DNA from: Gyrodactylus bullatarudis
Taxonomy: Eukaryota > Platyhelminthes > Monogenea > Gyrodactylidea > Gyrodactylidae
DNA: 64,000 bases
Assembly: GCA_012064415.1 (NCBI GenBank)
Contig: SSNU01000094.1
Span: 204,643 to 268,642, forward strand
Direction of reading: 5' to 3'
This document shows positions 45,207 through 57,331 of this stretch, one piece after another (position 1 is the stretch's first letter; each line of letters begins with the position of its first letter). The position numbers and the translations under genes are program-made. Below the pieces are notes generated by a model. That model ran no database searches and was not told the DNA's origin. It worked only from the letters and a program-made list of their open reading frames with translations.

Positions 45207-45702
45207 TTTAAAGCGACTGCGAGACTGGTTGTCATCAAAACCTCCTCTATCCTTCACCAATGTCCCTTACATTCCCTTTATTATACTCCTCTTTGTACTA
45301 TTATTATTTTTATCACCACCACTAATACTAATAGTGGGAATTGATTCCCGATAAAGAAATAATCCCAAATTACACTCAAACGCTACTTATTAGGTACACA
45401 TAAATTTACTACATGATTTTGTGGTTTGAATGTTACAATAATATGTGTCTAAATAAAGCTTTTCTTGGTCTGATTGAAAATATTTTTTTTTAGCTACTAA
45501 TTCGGAGAAAGAGAAAATCGTCCTGAAATTAATCAATGAAACAATTAATAGTACTGCTACTACCATATAAAATACTATCAATGTTCATTGTTATTGATTG
45601 AAATTAAAGAGAATGAATGAAAAAATTGGATTTCTTCTTCAAGTTGATATCGCTTTTCAATCTTGAAAAATATTTTAATGAGAGGTTATTATATTGTAAT
45701 CC
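45207..45702. other. eRF1 3' UTR and short intergenic gap
   Basis: AATAAA at 45452-45457 is the likely eRF1 polyadenylation signal. The remaining 240 bp must contain the promoter of the next plus-strand gene. No element is recognised. Confidence 0.5.
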
Positions 45703-46605
45703 ATGATCTCTTCTATGAATGAATTCATCGTCTACAAGAAATTGAATGAATCTCGTTTTAGTTCATCTTTCCTGGCCCATAACTCTAATTTCGAGTCGAC
45801 TGTCGTTTTCAAAAAGTTGTCCTTTAATCGACAAAAGAAAAAGAAGAAGTATCTATCTCGCATCCTAGAAGAGTTGAGGATCTTCCGGCGTCTACCAGTC
45901 ACTCAGTACATGGTTAGGAATGTTGAGATTATCTCTCAGTCCCAATTTAGTCTAATTTTAACTTTTGAATTTTGTAAATTTGGCAATTTAATTAATTGGC
46001 TTCTGGACAAGTCAAAAATGAACACCTACGACCTGCTTGATTTAACAAGAAACATTCTGATGGCTATTAGTTATCTCCATGAGAATAACATTTTTCATGC
46101 TTTTCTCGATCCCATGACGATAGAATTTCGCAGTAGAAATCCAACATCTCTAGCCCTAGTTCATCCAGAATTAAGTAACAACTATTTTGAATATAAGGCC
46201 AGAAAAATGAATCCCCCCAACTACTGTTATAGCCCAGAGATGCTCAAATTGACAAACAAATCTCAGATTAAAAATAATCTCACACCAGCTACCGACATGT
46301 GGAGTTTTGGAGGTATCTTGAGTTTAATTTTAGCCAATAAATCTCCACACGAATTCACAAAACTCGATGAGATCGAAGAGATTGTAGAAAATTTTTATCA
46401 CTCACCAAGAATTTCAAGTCTAATAAAAACCTGCTTTCATTGTGAACCATTCCAAAGGGTCAGTGTCTCGAGGCTATTAGAAGAGTTTTCCTATCCTGAT
46501 GACATCTTTATTTTGGAGTGCAATCTCAAGAAAAACATTATCAGAATAATCGAGAATAATTTAATTTCAGTATTTATGCGATATCGCCTATCGGATAGAT
46601 TTTAA
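45703..46605 (+). CDS. Protein kinase-fold pseudokinase, single exon
   Basis: The frame of 300 residues has kinase-fold landmarks but no catalytic ones. A lysine follows beta-3 hydrophobics (STVVFKKLSF), and there is an alpha-C-like segment. The hinge region is LILTFEFCKFGNLINWL, and helix E is LTRNILMAISYLHENNIFH. The HRD loop is replaced by HAFLDPMTIEF, DFG by LVHPELS, and the glycine-rich loop is absent (LNESRFSSSFLAH). The APE region is YCYSPEML, and the helix F motif is intact as DMWSFGGIL. Without HRD Asp, loop Asn and DFG Asp it is very unlikely to phosphorylate proteins; a scaffold or allosteric role is inferred. I cannot place it in a named family. It lies 497 bp after eRF1 on the same strand. 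The ATG at 45703 and one at 45715 are both possible starts. Confidence 0.75.
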   Translation: MISSMNEFIVYKKLNESRFSSSFLAHNSNFESTVVFKKLSFNRQKKKKKYLSRILEELRIFRRLPVTQYMVRNVEIISQSQFSLILTFEFCKFGNLINWLLDKSKMNTYDLLDLTRNILMAISYLHENNIFHAFLDPMTIEFRSRNPTSLALVHPELSNNYFEYKARKMNPPNYCYSPEMLKLTNKSQIKNNLTPATDMWSFGGILSLILANKSPHEFTKLDEIEEIVENFYHSPRISSLIKTCFHCEPFQRVSVSRLLEEFSYPDDIFILECNLKKNIIRIIENNLISVFMRYRLSDRF

Positions 46606-47498
46606 ATTTTATTTGTATTTTGAAGACGCACATAAAAATACTTTATTTTTAAAAAAGCTACAAATTCTGAAAAAATATGCAAATCTTAGGAGGACCTCTA
46701 AAATCTTGCTAAGGTATCATATTTTAGAATGAAAAATACAAGTAGAAGCAATGCATCATGCACCGTTAAAACAAAAAATTGAATTAAATCTGGTTATATT
46801 CAGAAAAAGACCGAAAAAACGTAGCCAACAAGATGATGAAAATATTTTAAATTTAAACATATGTAGATGTCTGTACCACAGTGTGGTAACCACACAACTT
46901 GTAGCCTTGCAGTATAATGAGCTTGCACTATGTAAAGCTAGTTGATATGAGAATTTTTTACGAGAATCAGAATTTTTCAATTATCACAAAGGGGAATGAG
47001 CCAAAATTTAAATTTTCTCTCAACCTCTAGGGTCAAATTCAAATTCTTTGTCTATCGATGATCCGAAAAATCCGAATCTAATAGCTTTAAAACCTTTGAA
47101 ATCTTGAGCTTCCAAGGTTGAAATTTGTAAAATGGCCTAATTTTGGCCAGATTCAATTTCCTTTTTAAAAAATTCTTTTTATCTCACGAAGGAAGGAATG
47201 TTTAGTGATAAACGGATCTTTTTGCTGACCTTAGTCTGATTAATCAAACCCGTAGAAGATAGGCGAATCTTTTCCTGACTTCCCCTTTCCAAGTAAAATG
47301 CAATGGAGTATTCAATTCAAAAAGAGTATTTATGTGACCTGGCGAAAGATTTAACGTTTATCACTATTGAAATTCGTTTTTTAATAAACTTTCTTATGAC
47401 TTCACTGATGACTGAAAAATTCAAGTTGGAATCATTCTTCAATAAAATTAAAATTTAATTTGCAAAAAATTATTACTATTTGAAGACAAATCTCCAAC
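46606..47498. other. Intergenic gap with MITE family C fragment
   Basis: AGCTAGTTGATATGAGAATT at 46936 is a family C left end. GGCCTAATTTTGGCCAGATTC at about 47132 is its inner arm, as at 6.5 kb. The right terminus is missing. Two overlapping short frames at 46751-46980 are not supported. Confidence 0.5.
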
Positions 47499-48169
47499 TC
47501 AAATAAAATAAGCGTACTTGAATCGCTTCTCATGATACTCCCGAAGAAATTCATTGTTCTTTATGAAACAGTTTCTATATTTTTGAAGGGGTTCGTACTT
47601 CTTGATCTTCAAAATGTCCGGATCAAGCATGAATATTTTCTCTATTGCCACAACGGCGTAAAAATCCGCTAAATTCACTGAAGAATTACAAATGTACACA
47701 TTGTATTCCCTGAGTGAAAGTAATAGGGTCTACAGAAATTATACCAAAGCTGACTCACATTCAGGAAGGCATTCACAAATCCATTCTTGAATTTCTTCTG
47801 GATGTCCTTGTAGTTGCGTTCATTTTGTTGGTTATGTAGCTTCAAGAGTTGATCATCCAGCTCTCTACACTGGCTTATTATCAATCTGCTTCGGTAATAG
47901 TTATCTGAATCAAAATCAAAAAGCTCAGCTTTGAAAGCCAAAAGACTTGCAATCGCTTCGGATTCAGTGAAAATCAAACTTGGCTGATCTTGTTTCTCCT
48001 TTTCCAATAACATTATTGGTAGCTTGTAATCTTTATACTTTTCCGGTATATTCTCAGGATCGACAAGTTCATTCTTAAAATCGTAACCGAGGAAGGCTAA
48101 GAGTTGGCGAAGAACTTCGCCTGACCCTGCATAGGGAAAGTATACGAGACGATAACGTATTCCCTCCAT
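47499..48169 (-). CDS. Glutathione S-transferase, sigma-like
   Basis: Exons are 47759-48169 and 47499-47729, giving 213 residues, the usual cytosolic GST length. The N-terminal thioredoxin-like domain starts YRLVYFPYAGSGEVLRQLLA, where the Tyr before F-P-Y is in the catalytic position. It continues with KLPIMLL (the cis-Pro loop) and FTESEAIASLLA, the E-S glutathione-binding pair. The C-terminal helical domain includes SLREYNVYICNSSVNLADFY, matching the family's YLVGD-LT-AD signature. The order resembles sigma/28-kDa worm GSTs, which conjugate glutathione to electrophiles or isomerise prostaglandin H2. The single intron is 29 bp, and the frame is wrong without its removal. The gene converges on the pseudokinase gene. 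Confidence 0.85.
47730..47758 (-). other. 29-bp intron in the GST gene
   Basis: The donor is GTGAGTC and the acceptor is TTTCTGTAG, in phase 0 on both sides. The alternative acceptor (CACTCAG, 13-14 bp downstream) does not restore the frame. Splicing links FVNAFLN to TLLLSLREYN and yields the conserved ADFY helix. Confidence 0.8.
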
Positions 48170-49778
48170 GATTCGATTACAATTTTTATAGAGTTTTGTT
48201 CAAAACAAGTTTTATTCTTCTCAAATAACGAGATAGAGAAAGAATGATGAAACGCATCAATGAAAAGAGTTTTTCTTCAACATTGCTGCAACTGTAGAGC
48301 TATAAAAGTTTGTTAAATATACTGGTCTTAGAAAATTATGTCTGATGGAGGAATTGATTTCTCATTATTTTTTAAGGTTGTTGATAATTAAAAGTAATTT
48401 TTTATTAGTCAACCAATATGAGCAAACAATTCTCAACATTATAACAGATCAGCTTGGAATTCTTATATTTATCATGTAATATACTGAATTTAATTATCAG
48501 TCATAAATCTTTAATAATTATTCGTTATCGACCAGAAACTACACCATTTAAGAATAGACTTTATTCAATATTTATCCAAAATGTAATGTAATTGTTGTAT
48601 TTTTGCGACCTATGGCCGGTAATTGGTTTTTGTAAATTTTCCAATCAATGATAATTTGAGAATGATCGACAATCTATTTTTTCATTGTCAACTTACACAG
48701 TATAACAAAATCACAAAAAAAATTGGTAGCAGTTCGTTTCAGGTTCGGCGAAAAATTGGGCTTAGCACCCTTATTGCGCGTAACCAATCAGATTCATTTG
48801 AGTTCTTAAAAAAGGGGGATCATGGTGTAAGGTCTATTCGAGCCTATTATTCAGTATAAAACTGCCTATATCCATACTTAGTCTATGGTTCGGTTAAGGT
48901 TCAGTCTATTCAATGGAGAGTATTCATGTGATAGGATTAAATCAAGATAAATATTGAGAACTGCCCCTTTTATCGAAAGAGAATCTGGGAATCAATCAAT
49001 ATTGACTCATTAATGAGTGAAAAAGAAAATCATTCATAAAATGCCGTTCTCGTAGTTAATTATTTTGCCCAAACAATGATAAAATTTGTCAATGTACTTT
49101 ACAGTAAGGATATAATAAATAATTACGATTTAGGATTATGTATATTGAAAAGGCGCATCTCTTAACACTACAGCTAATCATACACTGTACATCATAAAGT
49201 GTACACTGTACATCAAGATAGGTTGCTCAAAACAGACAATTTTAATAACTTGCATTTAGTATTCTTTATTTTCTTTCAATGATGAGAACAAAATATATAT
49301 ATATATATTAAATGATAGTAATAATCAATAGCTTTTCTTTACACTTTGAGGAGCGGGAGCGAATTAGATCAAATATACATAACATTACAAATGTATATAA
49401 ATAATTTTTAATTATAATTAATTAAATGATACACATCCAATGGTAAATGAGACACTTGGAGGAAGATAAAAGGGATTATTCATTCGAGTTTGTATAAATG
49501 TATGTAAAATATATATTTTTATGAGTAGGAAGTATTTCTTTACATGAGTCAAAAACTCCTTTACACAACATTGAATTCATCTCTTGGGTGTATAATCTGA
49601 AAAGTCATGTTATTTTTCGGACTTATTGCCTAAAGAAGAGTAGTAGGATATTCATACAAATGGACAACTTGAATCCGGGCTGAGACGCTTGGAAGAATTT
49701 CATAATTATTTCCACTATTCAATAGAAATGATGATAATAATACACAAATATATACAAATGATGATAATTTTACATTTT
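48170..49778. other. Intergenic gap between GST and SAP130-like genes
   Basis: It includes a (TA)n tract at about 49291-49310 and a near-direct repeat ACTGTACATCATAAAGTG / ACTGTACATCAAGATA at 49184-49215. TTTATT at 49265-49270 is the likely minus-strand poly(A) signal of the SAP130-like gene, giving a 3' UTR of about 510 bp. A 78-codon plus frame at 48623 has no support. Confidence 0.4.
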
Positions 49779-52700
49779 TTATACATTGACGATCGATTCA
49801 TCAGATTGATTAGCTTCGTCAGAATCAGTGACAGGTTCAATATTATTCAAAGAGGATCTCTGATGATGATGGTGGTGGCGGTTTCGATTGGCATGGGATA
49901 AAAGTAGGGAAAGATCATCGAATATTTGTAGGGCTGGATAACGATGATTATCCATGAGACCATTGGTCATGTCGATAAGACCGGACATACGATCCCAGAG
50001 TATCTTTTGACGTTGCTGCAGACCCTTAATTAAATCAAGAGTCTTGTCCAATTTCAGGATGAGATCATTATTCTTATTCAATTCTGATTTCTTTCCATTA
50101 AGTGCCCGAGGTCGTTTAGGATTTATTGCCAAGTAAAGATCGTCAGCACCTTCAATGTTGTTTTCGCAAGAAACATTCTCAAGGGGTGAGGAGGGGATTT
50201 TCGAATCTACTTTTGTTTTTTCATTGATACTGTTTTCTTGATTATTATTAAGTATTGAAACTTTGGTTGAATTGTTGTTATTTTCAAAGGATAACTTTTT
50301 ATTAGTTATGTAATTACAAATCATTGATTCAATGTTATGTAAACTAGTGCAAGCATGGAATTCCGAATTCTTCTATAAAATAGTAAAACACCGTTAGTTT
50401 TATACTTTTCTTAATATGTAACTATCAAAATCTCAATAACAGAATTATCGGGAATTTATTTTAGGATGATAAAATTAACTTACAAGAAATTCGAGATTGT
50501 TTGTTGACTGTAAAAGACGCCAACCTGTTACATCCAAAGTGCTTGTAGTAGCGATAGGATATTTGACAAATTGTGTCTTGGACTGTTTAATTCGAAGATC
50601 AAGAAGAGTGTTCCATAATAAAAAAAGTTCTCGCTTGAAATAGGTTTGACTGTCAGGATCTGAATTCGAATTGCTGCCTCTTTTGTTGTTACCCAGTGAG
50701 GAAAATGCTCGTTTACGAGTAGAAGCGTGATAATTAGAATCTTTATCCAACAAATTGGGGTATAATAAACTTAGGTAACTATTAGCAAATGAAGCTTCGA
50801 TACTTTTCATTTTAAAGTCAGTCTTTGACTGAAAGTGATGAGCTTTCGCAGATACATTACTTTCACTTTGGGAAATCTGAGGAGGTTTTATCTTCTTTAA
50901 TTCAGGATTAACAAACAGATCATCATGGTCTTCATCCTCATCATTGCTCTCGTCATCATTCTCAATAATCTGGTCTTCCTCTTCAATTTGATCCATGTTC
51001 AAATTATGATTAGTCTTTTTCAATTCATGACATGTGCTCACGAGAGATTTGGCTATCTCGTGCTCATGTTCTGAGTATGGGCTCCCACTATTTTTTTTCA
51101 AGGTCTCAAGATTTTGTTTTATATTCGAGGGAGTATTTGAATCAAGAGACGTTTTCATAACATTACTCTTGGGCGATGTTGAAATATCAAGGGATGAAGA
51201 AGAGACAATAGGAGGGACTTGATCACTTGCATTTTCACAGGAATTCGATTGGTTCAGACATGAAACTGATGGTGAAGCAGATGAAGAAGGGATTAAGATA
51301 TGATTCGATAAAGAATTGTTATTCGTGGCTAATCTAATTGTTCCTATTGTTGTTGAAGGATTTGTGCCGGATTGCGAGTTATTTGTGGAAATATTCTGTT
51401 GTGGTTTTACAGGTACAAGTCGAAGACCAAAAATACTATTATTTCCATTGCCAACTGTGGAAGTTATTGTAGATGAGTTTAAATTTATAGAGGAGCAAGT
51501 AGTGGAAGAATTGGATCCTAAATTGCTTGAAGTTAAACTGCCACCAGATGAAGCTGAAGACGTAGTAATCAAAAGCGCTGTTGTTGGCCCAGGAGGATTA
51601 TTCGAGTCAACATTGCCTAAAACTTGAGCATGATGTAATTGGCCAGAATGGTTGCTAGCTTTAGCTTGGTTTGCTCCGGTTTGCAAAATTTGTTTTCGAG
51701 AGCGTCTTTTGTTATTATAACTGTTAGCTGCCCCAGAATTCGAGGAGAATTGGGCTTGAGGATTATTCTGGGGAATTATGTTTACATGAGGGGATGGAGT
51801 TGAGATGGTCTGGTGTAATTGATTAGTTGTTGCAATAAAAGTACCTCCAAGAGGATGATTGACAGGTACACTACGAATAGCCCCAGTTGATACTGAAGAG
51901 GGTTCAATCGTCTGAGGTCTGTTTGCAGTTGAAGCAACCATCATAGGCAGAGATATAGGTCGAGTATTTTCAACAGCTGAAATATCCAAATTTTGCTGTT
52001 GATTAATGGTGGAGGATACGGTGGCAGGAGTTGAAATTGGCGTTACCGCAGGTTGGTAGCCTGTTTGCTGCTGTTTAATTAGAATTCTACAAAGAAAATT
52101 ATTTTAATTCTATGTATATATATTCATAAAATTAAAGAAATTTACCCAGAATTATTGTTTGTTTGATTGGGAGCAACGAAAACATTATTAATGGTAATTC
52201 CTTGATGAAAATTGGATCCAGTAGTCACATTTTTATTGTTATTTACCAATAAGGGATTCTTTTGATTTATTTGAACGACATTTGCAGTAGAAGAGGCGCT
52301 AGTAATTGAACTAGACGATTGGACAGTACTCCCAATTACTAGGGTATTTGAAATAGGACTGTTGGATATGGTTTGACCAGACCCTGTGTTACTTAACATC
52401 ATTAAGTTGACCTGTCTCGTGTTAGAATTAATAATGGGAATAGAAGATGTACTTGAAGAAACACAGGGTAATATTTGACCAGATTTTCCTTCAGATTCTA
52501 AAATTTATCAACATTAATTAAACATTTTGACTTGTAAATCTTTACATTTTAGCTAAACTATATAAATATATTCATGCACACACAGACAAGCTCAAAATTA
52601 ATTATTACTAGTATATATTTTAAAGATATTCAAGATTTATTGATTCAAAATAAAGCCTAAGGAATATTGTGCTTTTTATCATAAAATAAAAATTTCTACT

Positions 52701-53426
52701 TTAGTATGACCAAATTGATTGATCAAATAAAATAAATCTCACCATAATTTTGTTCCAAGACTTGTGGGCCTACGGTAGACGTGGAAGATGGTGTGTTAGC
52801 AATTTTTTGATGAACAATAAGCCTTGAAGGAACATTAGTCTGGTTAATAACAGGAGGAAATATTGAAACCGGATTGTTACCAGTAGACATATTGGGATGA
52901 GTGTTGGTTTTGACCTTGCTGACTGTATTACGAATCTTGGGCAAAATTTGTGGCGCTTGTAACTGGCTGTTAATGCTTGAAACTGATGTTTTCATTGCAA
53001 TAGGATGAGGTTGTTGAATGCTATTAGTTGTACCATTTACAATGTGGTTAGCAGTACCGACTATGTTCTTTGTTAACTTATTAGCACTATTTAGAGTAGT
53101 ATTCGACACAACTCTATTAAAGTAATAATTTAATGTAAGGAATTTTTAATATTAAAAAAATTAACTAACCTGACTGCCAACTGAGGGGGTTTCACATGAC
53201 TAGGATCAGTAGAATTTTGATTTGTTATGCTCACAGCATCAGACAGAAGAAAAGTTTGAGATGGACATTGGACAATAGAGGCAGAGTTACCAGCAACGTT
53301 TCTTGAGGGCAAAAGTACAGGAATTATTGAGTGTCCTCCGGTGGAAGATCCAAATGAAGAACTGATGGTATTCCCAGAGCTCTCACGAGCTACTTGATTC
53401 GAGGATTTGTTCAGAGTTTGTGACAT
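49779..53426 (-). CDS. SAP130-like Sin3/HDAC co-repressor subunit
   Basis: Coding exons are 53170-53426, 52743-53113, 52146-52497, 50484-52086 and 49779-50372. All are GT-AG with matching phases and give 1058 residues; human SAP130 has 1048. Most of the protein is Ser/Thr/Asn/Gln-rich and disordered. It has the basic motif NKRRSRKQIL (compare the family's KKPRKQQ) and an acidic stretch EEEDQIIENDDESNDEDEDH. Near the C-terminus VTGWRLLQSTNNLEFL and HACTSLHNIESMI follow the family's GW...AQLLQL-NLE pattern. The segment LILKLDKTLDLIKGLQQRQK is a coiled-coil-like helix in the position of the SAP130 C-terminal helical domain. The tail holds a His run (HHHHH). SAP130 bridges the Sin3A-HDAC complex in the nucleus. 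The assignment rests on length, layout and these weak motifs. Confidence 0.6.
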
Positions 53427-53909
53427 TGATATGATGATAATAGGAATTCAAAAGGCTCTATAATTAATAAATTATTATTATCCGATAAATTTTCAAGAGT
53501 GACGAATGCGGAAAATATGATTATTAAGAAGAACTTACAATTCTCGGGGTGGATCTCAATTAATGTGAGACTTAGAGAATTAATGTAAAAGTCTTTCGAT
53601 AGATGAAAGTATCAGAGTTCGTCAGAGTTAGATTGTCAGATTATGTAGTATCCTATTCTATATCGCATCTTCAAGTCGAGCGCGAAATATTTTGTATGGT
53701 TTAAAAGAGTAAAGATAAAACTGAATTGAAAAAAGTTAACATCAGATTGGGGAGAAAAAATCGCTAATTAAAATAGATTCTATTTTGTTTAGTAAATATT
53801 TGTCGGTTTCTCAAATTTTACATTTTATATTCCTTATGGGCAAGTGTTTTTGTTGTTTTTACTAATCAAAAAACGCTAACTATTTAAATTACCTCAAATC
53901 GTTTCCAAG
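53427..53909. promoter_or_regulatory. 483-bp bidirectional promoter region of SAP130-like and importin-alpha genes
   Basis: The start codons are head to head. A probable 5'-UTR intron of the SAP130-like gene lies here: donor GTAAGT near 53536 and acceptor ATTATAG near 53462 on the minus strand. That leaves about 370 bp for both promoters. No TATA box is evident. Confidence 0.55.
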
Positions 53910-55715
53910 ATGAATGATTCTGACGCTAATCATCACAAGTTAAATTACAAAAATGCTGGTAAAAACCCTGAGGTAATTAGTTCATATTATATTCTTTATA
54001 GGAAATGCGAAGAAGACGCATTGAAGGACAAGCACAGCTGAGGAAAAATAAGCGTGATGAAACTCTACTTAAAAAACGCAGTATTAATGTTGAAACAACA
54101 GACCCTGAACCACTTGCTAGTCCCGAATCCAAGGGAAAACCTAAAACTGAGCATCCTTCAATAGATTCTATTTTCATGAATATTAATAATCCAGATCCAG
54201 CTATTCGTCTCAAGATGGTCCAATCAGCTAGAAAGCTTTTATCTGGGAGTAGAAATCCTCCTATAGATGACTTAATTAATGGTGGAATTATCCCTTCTTT
54301 GGTTAAATGCTTGGAAGATGAGTCGCCAGAGTTGCAGTTTGAAGCCTCATGGGCTCTCACAAATATTGCTAGTGGAAACTCCAACCAGACTGCAATCGTT
54401 GCAAATTCAGGTGCTATTCCACATTTTCTTAGACTTTTAAGTTCACCTCATCAAAACGTATGCGAGCAGAGTGTATGGGCACTGGGTAACATAGTTGGAG
54501 ATGGCCCTCACTTCCGTGATGAATTAATTAGACTCGGAATAATAAAACCTTTGCTTCAATTAATCAATGTTAAAATTCCAATCACATTCTTGCGTAATCT
54601 TACATGGGTTATTGTTAATCTTTGTCGTCATAAAGACCCGCCCACTCCAATTGAAGCTGTTAAAGAACTATTACCGGCTTTATTGTATCTTTTGACGAAT
54701 AAAGATATCAATGTAAGTTCATTGATTTTGAGTAATTTTTGAGGAATAAAAATTATTATGAAATTCTTGTTTTTAGGTTATCGTGGATACCATTTGGGCT
54801 ATTTCTTATATCACTGATTCTGGATCGGATCAAATTGACCTAGTTATTAATGCAAATGTTGTTCCATACTTGGTGCCATTTTTAAATCATGAATGTTTCA
54901 AGGCCCAAACTGCAGCTCTTAGAGCTCTTGGTAATATCATTACCGGATCAGATAACCAGACTCAAGTTGTACTGGATGCTGCAGCTCTTAGCTATTTTCC
55001 TATGCTTCTGAACGCAGGCAAGGATAAAATTCACAAAGAAGCTGTCTGGTTTATTTCCAACATCACAGCTGGCAATACTAATCAAATTCAACTGGTCATT
55101 AACTGTAATCTTATGCCAAGCATTGTTCATCATCTTAAAACAAGCGATTTTAACATCCAAAAAGAGGCCAGCTGGGCAATTTGCAATCTAATCATTAATG
55201 GCACACATGAACAGATATGCTATTTGATGTCCACCAACTTCATTGAACCTCTTTGTGCTATGCTCAATAGTCAAGACACTCATGTGAGTTTGGCATCCCA
55301 ATATTTTTTGATTATCCTCAGTTTACATTGCATACTTTAATTAAAATTTTTATTTTAGATTATACAAGTTGTATTAGATGGTATTAATAATCTACTCAAA
55401 AAGGCGAACGGATTGCTTCCTCAGATCACTAGTGCACTTGAGGAATGTGGAGCTTTCAATTCGATCGAAAATCTTCAAACTCATCAAAATAATGAAATTT
55501 ACAAGTTGTCTTATGAAATTATTGAAACATTCTTCAATGATGGATCAAATGATGCTGAAAACTTTTTATTTGAAGGCAATGGAAATATGCAGAGTGATGG
55601 CCTCCAACAGCCCAATGGAATGTTGGATCAAAATTCTGCTGGACAAAATAATGGCGCTAATGAAGCTATTCAGTTTATTTCTCCTAGTAGCGTAATTCAA
55701 AATTTTGAATTCTGA
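53910..55715 (+). CDS. Importin subunit alpha, KPNA3/KPNA4 type
   Basis: Exons are 53910-53972, 54002-54712, 54777-55283 and 55359-55715, all in phase 0, giving 545 residues (human KPNA3/4 521). The IBB domain includes EMRRRRIEG and [14 protein letters not shown], the basic segment that binds importin-beta. About ten armadillo repeats follow, with the nuclear-localisation-signal-binding W-x3-N pairs: [49 protein letters not shown] and [11 protein letters not shown]. The C-terminus (acidic, ending IQNFEF) matches the KPNA3/4 tail that binds CAS. The protein carries classical NLS cargo into the nucleus. Intron 1, inside the IBB, is 29 bp and its removal is needed for the frame; introns 2 and 3 are 64 and 75 bp. 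One armadillo site has Tyr where Asn is usual (AISYITD), as in other family members. Confidence 0.97.
53973..54001 (+). other. 29-bp intron in importin-alpha
   Basis: The donor is GTAATT and the acceptor is CTTTATAG, in phase 0. Removal joins KNAGKNPE to EMRRRRIEG, restoring the importin-beta-binding domain. Its length is not a multiple of three, so retention shifts the frame. Confidence 0.85.
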
Positions 55716-57331
55716 AATCAAAATACTGTTTATCATATATTGTGCGCGCTCGTATATATGTTGTAATGTCTGAAATTATGTTATGAAAATTAATCAACTG
55801 CTTTAAACTAATAATCATCATCACTATTAATATGACCATGAAATTAAGATGGAACAACATCAAAGTTTACTTCGTAATTTAGACAAGAAAGTCTCTCATT
55901 CTATATACTATTCTATATATTATTATTCAGCTCTCTTTAACCCGTTTTTACTACTCATATTTACGCCAGTTATATATATAATCTCAACATTCACATGAAC
56001 TATTACAAAATTTCCTACTATTATTCCCCAAATCGAACTCATATCCGTGTACCCTCACCCCTAAAGCCCTGATTTTTACTCACCAGTTTACCTCTCAGTC
56101 CCATCCTAATGAACAGATGACTCTCTCTCTTATTAATCATTCCCGATTTTATAAAAGAAATTGTTATTATTATTCAACAGTTACCACCCCTGCTGCTTAT
56201 GAATCTTGCTTTGTTTACCCGATGATGAGATTTTTTGAAGCCTCAAAGTATCTCTTTTCTTCAAGGAATAAGACGAACACCACTAAATGCCTCTATACAG
56301 GAAAGAACACTCCCTAATGTTACTATTAATTTTGCATTTTGATTTAGCTGTACTCTTGACTTGAGACAGCTCAAATAAAACTTTAATCCATCCTCCTACA
56401 TTATTACTTTTATTATCAATATTCCGATCCTCATTTTTCTATCGAAATAGAAGAATACTTACTATTTTTTCATCCCATACGAATTATTTTTTTTAAGAAA
56501 CAACAGCCAGGAACTCCCCCCCCCCTATCCCCAATTAGCATAGCATTATTGTTTCCATCTCTAGTAAATGCATCAAATTTTGCTTCAGTGGATATGTGAA
56601 TATTTTTTTCATATTTTTTCTCTATTATACAAATTAAAGTTATCGCCCAAATCAAACAAGATTTGACTTCCCTAGAGTTATTAGAGTGAATTCTCTCACC
56701 CTCACCCTGACCACACCTGACTCGTTTTTGAGCTGGTGTTATTTTTTTCAGATACTCACATTCGTGAGATGTTTAATATTTTTTTAATCTTCCCTGGAAC
56801 CCTCGAAATGAGCTGAATTTTGAAATCTGAACCCCTCGAATTCCTAGTTATTTTTACTCGCTCAATTTTCATCCCCACCACTACCACCAATCTCACAAGA
56901 GTTTTATTATCCTTCTATGCTCTTCCTCATACTGTTATATACGCCTATATCTTCATTTTTCCTAATCTCCTCATCTTATCAAGTCCTTGTATAAAAAATC
57001 TACATATTCCACCCAAAAAATCTACTATTAAACTTTCCATCTTTTATCAGTAATCTAACTTGATTAATTGCGAAAATTAGAAAAAAAACAATTTGATTCT
57101 AAACCGAATGATGCTAATCATAACTACCTAAATTTGTTATTATTGAAAAAATAATAAAACACATTTATCAGCCAATAGAAAGATCTTTTCATTATAATCC
57201 ATCAAGGTGAATTTTAAAAACATCCAATAGAATTTAAGAGGAATAACCAATGGGAGACTTGGTTGATAAACATGGTACAACCCTTTATACAAATCCTAAA
57301 GTATTTTATAAGAAAAGGTTTTCTCTGGGAA
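55716..57331. other. Importin-alpha 3' UTR and intergenic gap
   Basis: AATAAA at 56374-56379 may end a 3' UTR of about 650 bp. The plus strand from 56000 to 57050 is pyrimidine-rich (many C/T tracts, a run of eleven Cs near 56516). A 66-codon frame at 56117 and a 77-codon frame at 56820 lie in this tract and are not supported. Confidence 0.4.

Noticed and set aside
49291..49310. TA repeat as a functional element
   Set aside because: A short microsatellite is expected in AT-rich intergenic DNA.
51034..51627. Two plus-strand frames (62 and 103 codons)
   Set aside because: They are mirror frames of the Ser/Asn-rich exon of the SAP130-like gene.
56117..57053. Small plus frames in the pyrimidine-rich tract after importin-alpha
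   Set aside because: The composition is skewed to C/T, which favours chance open frames, and the first lies in the probable 3' UTR.
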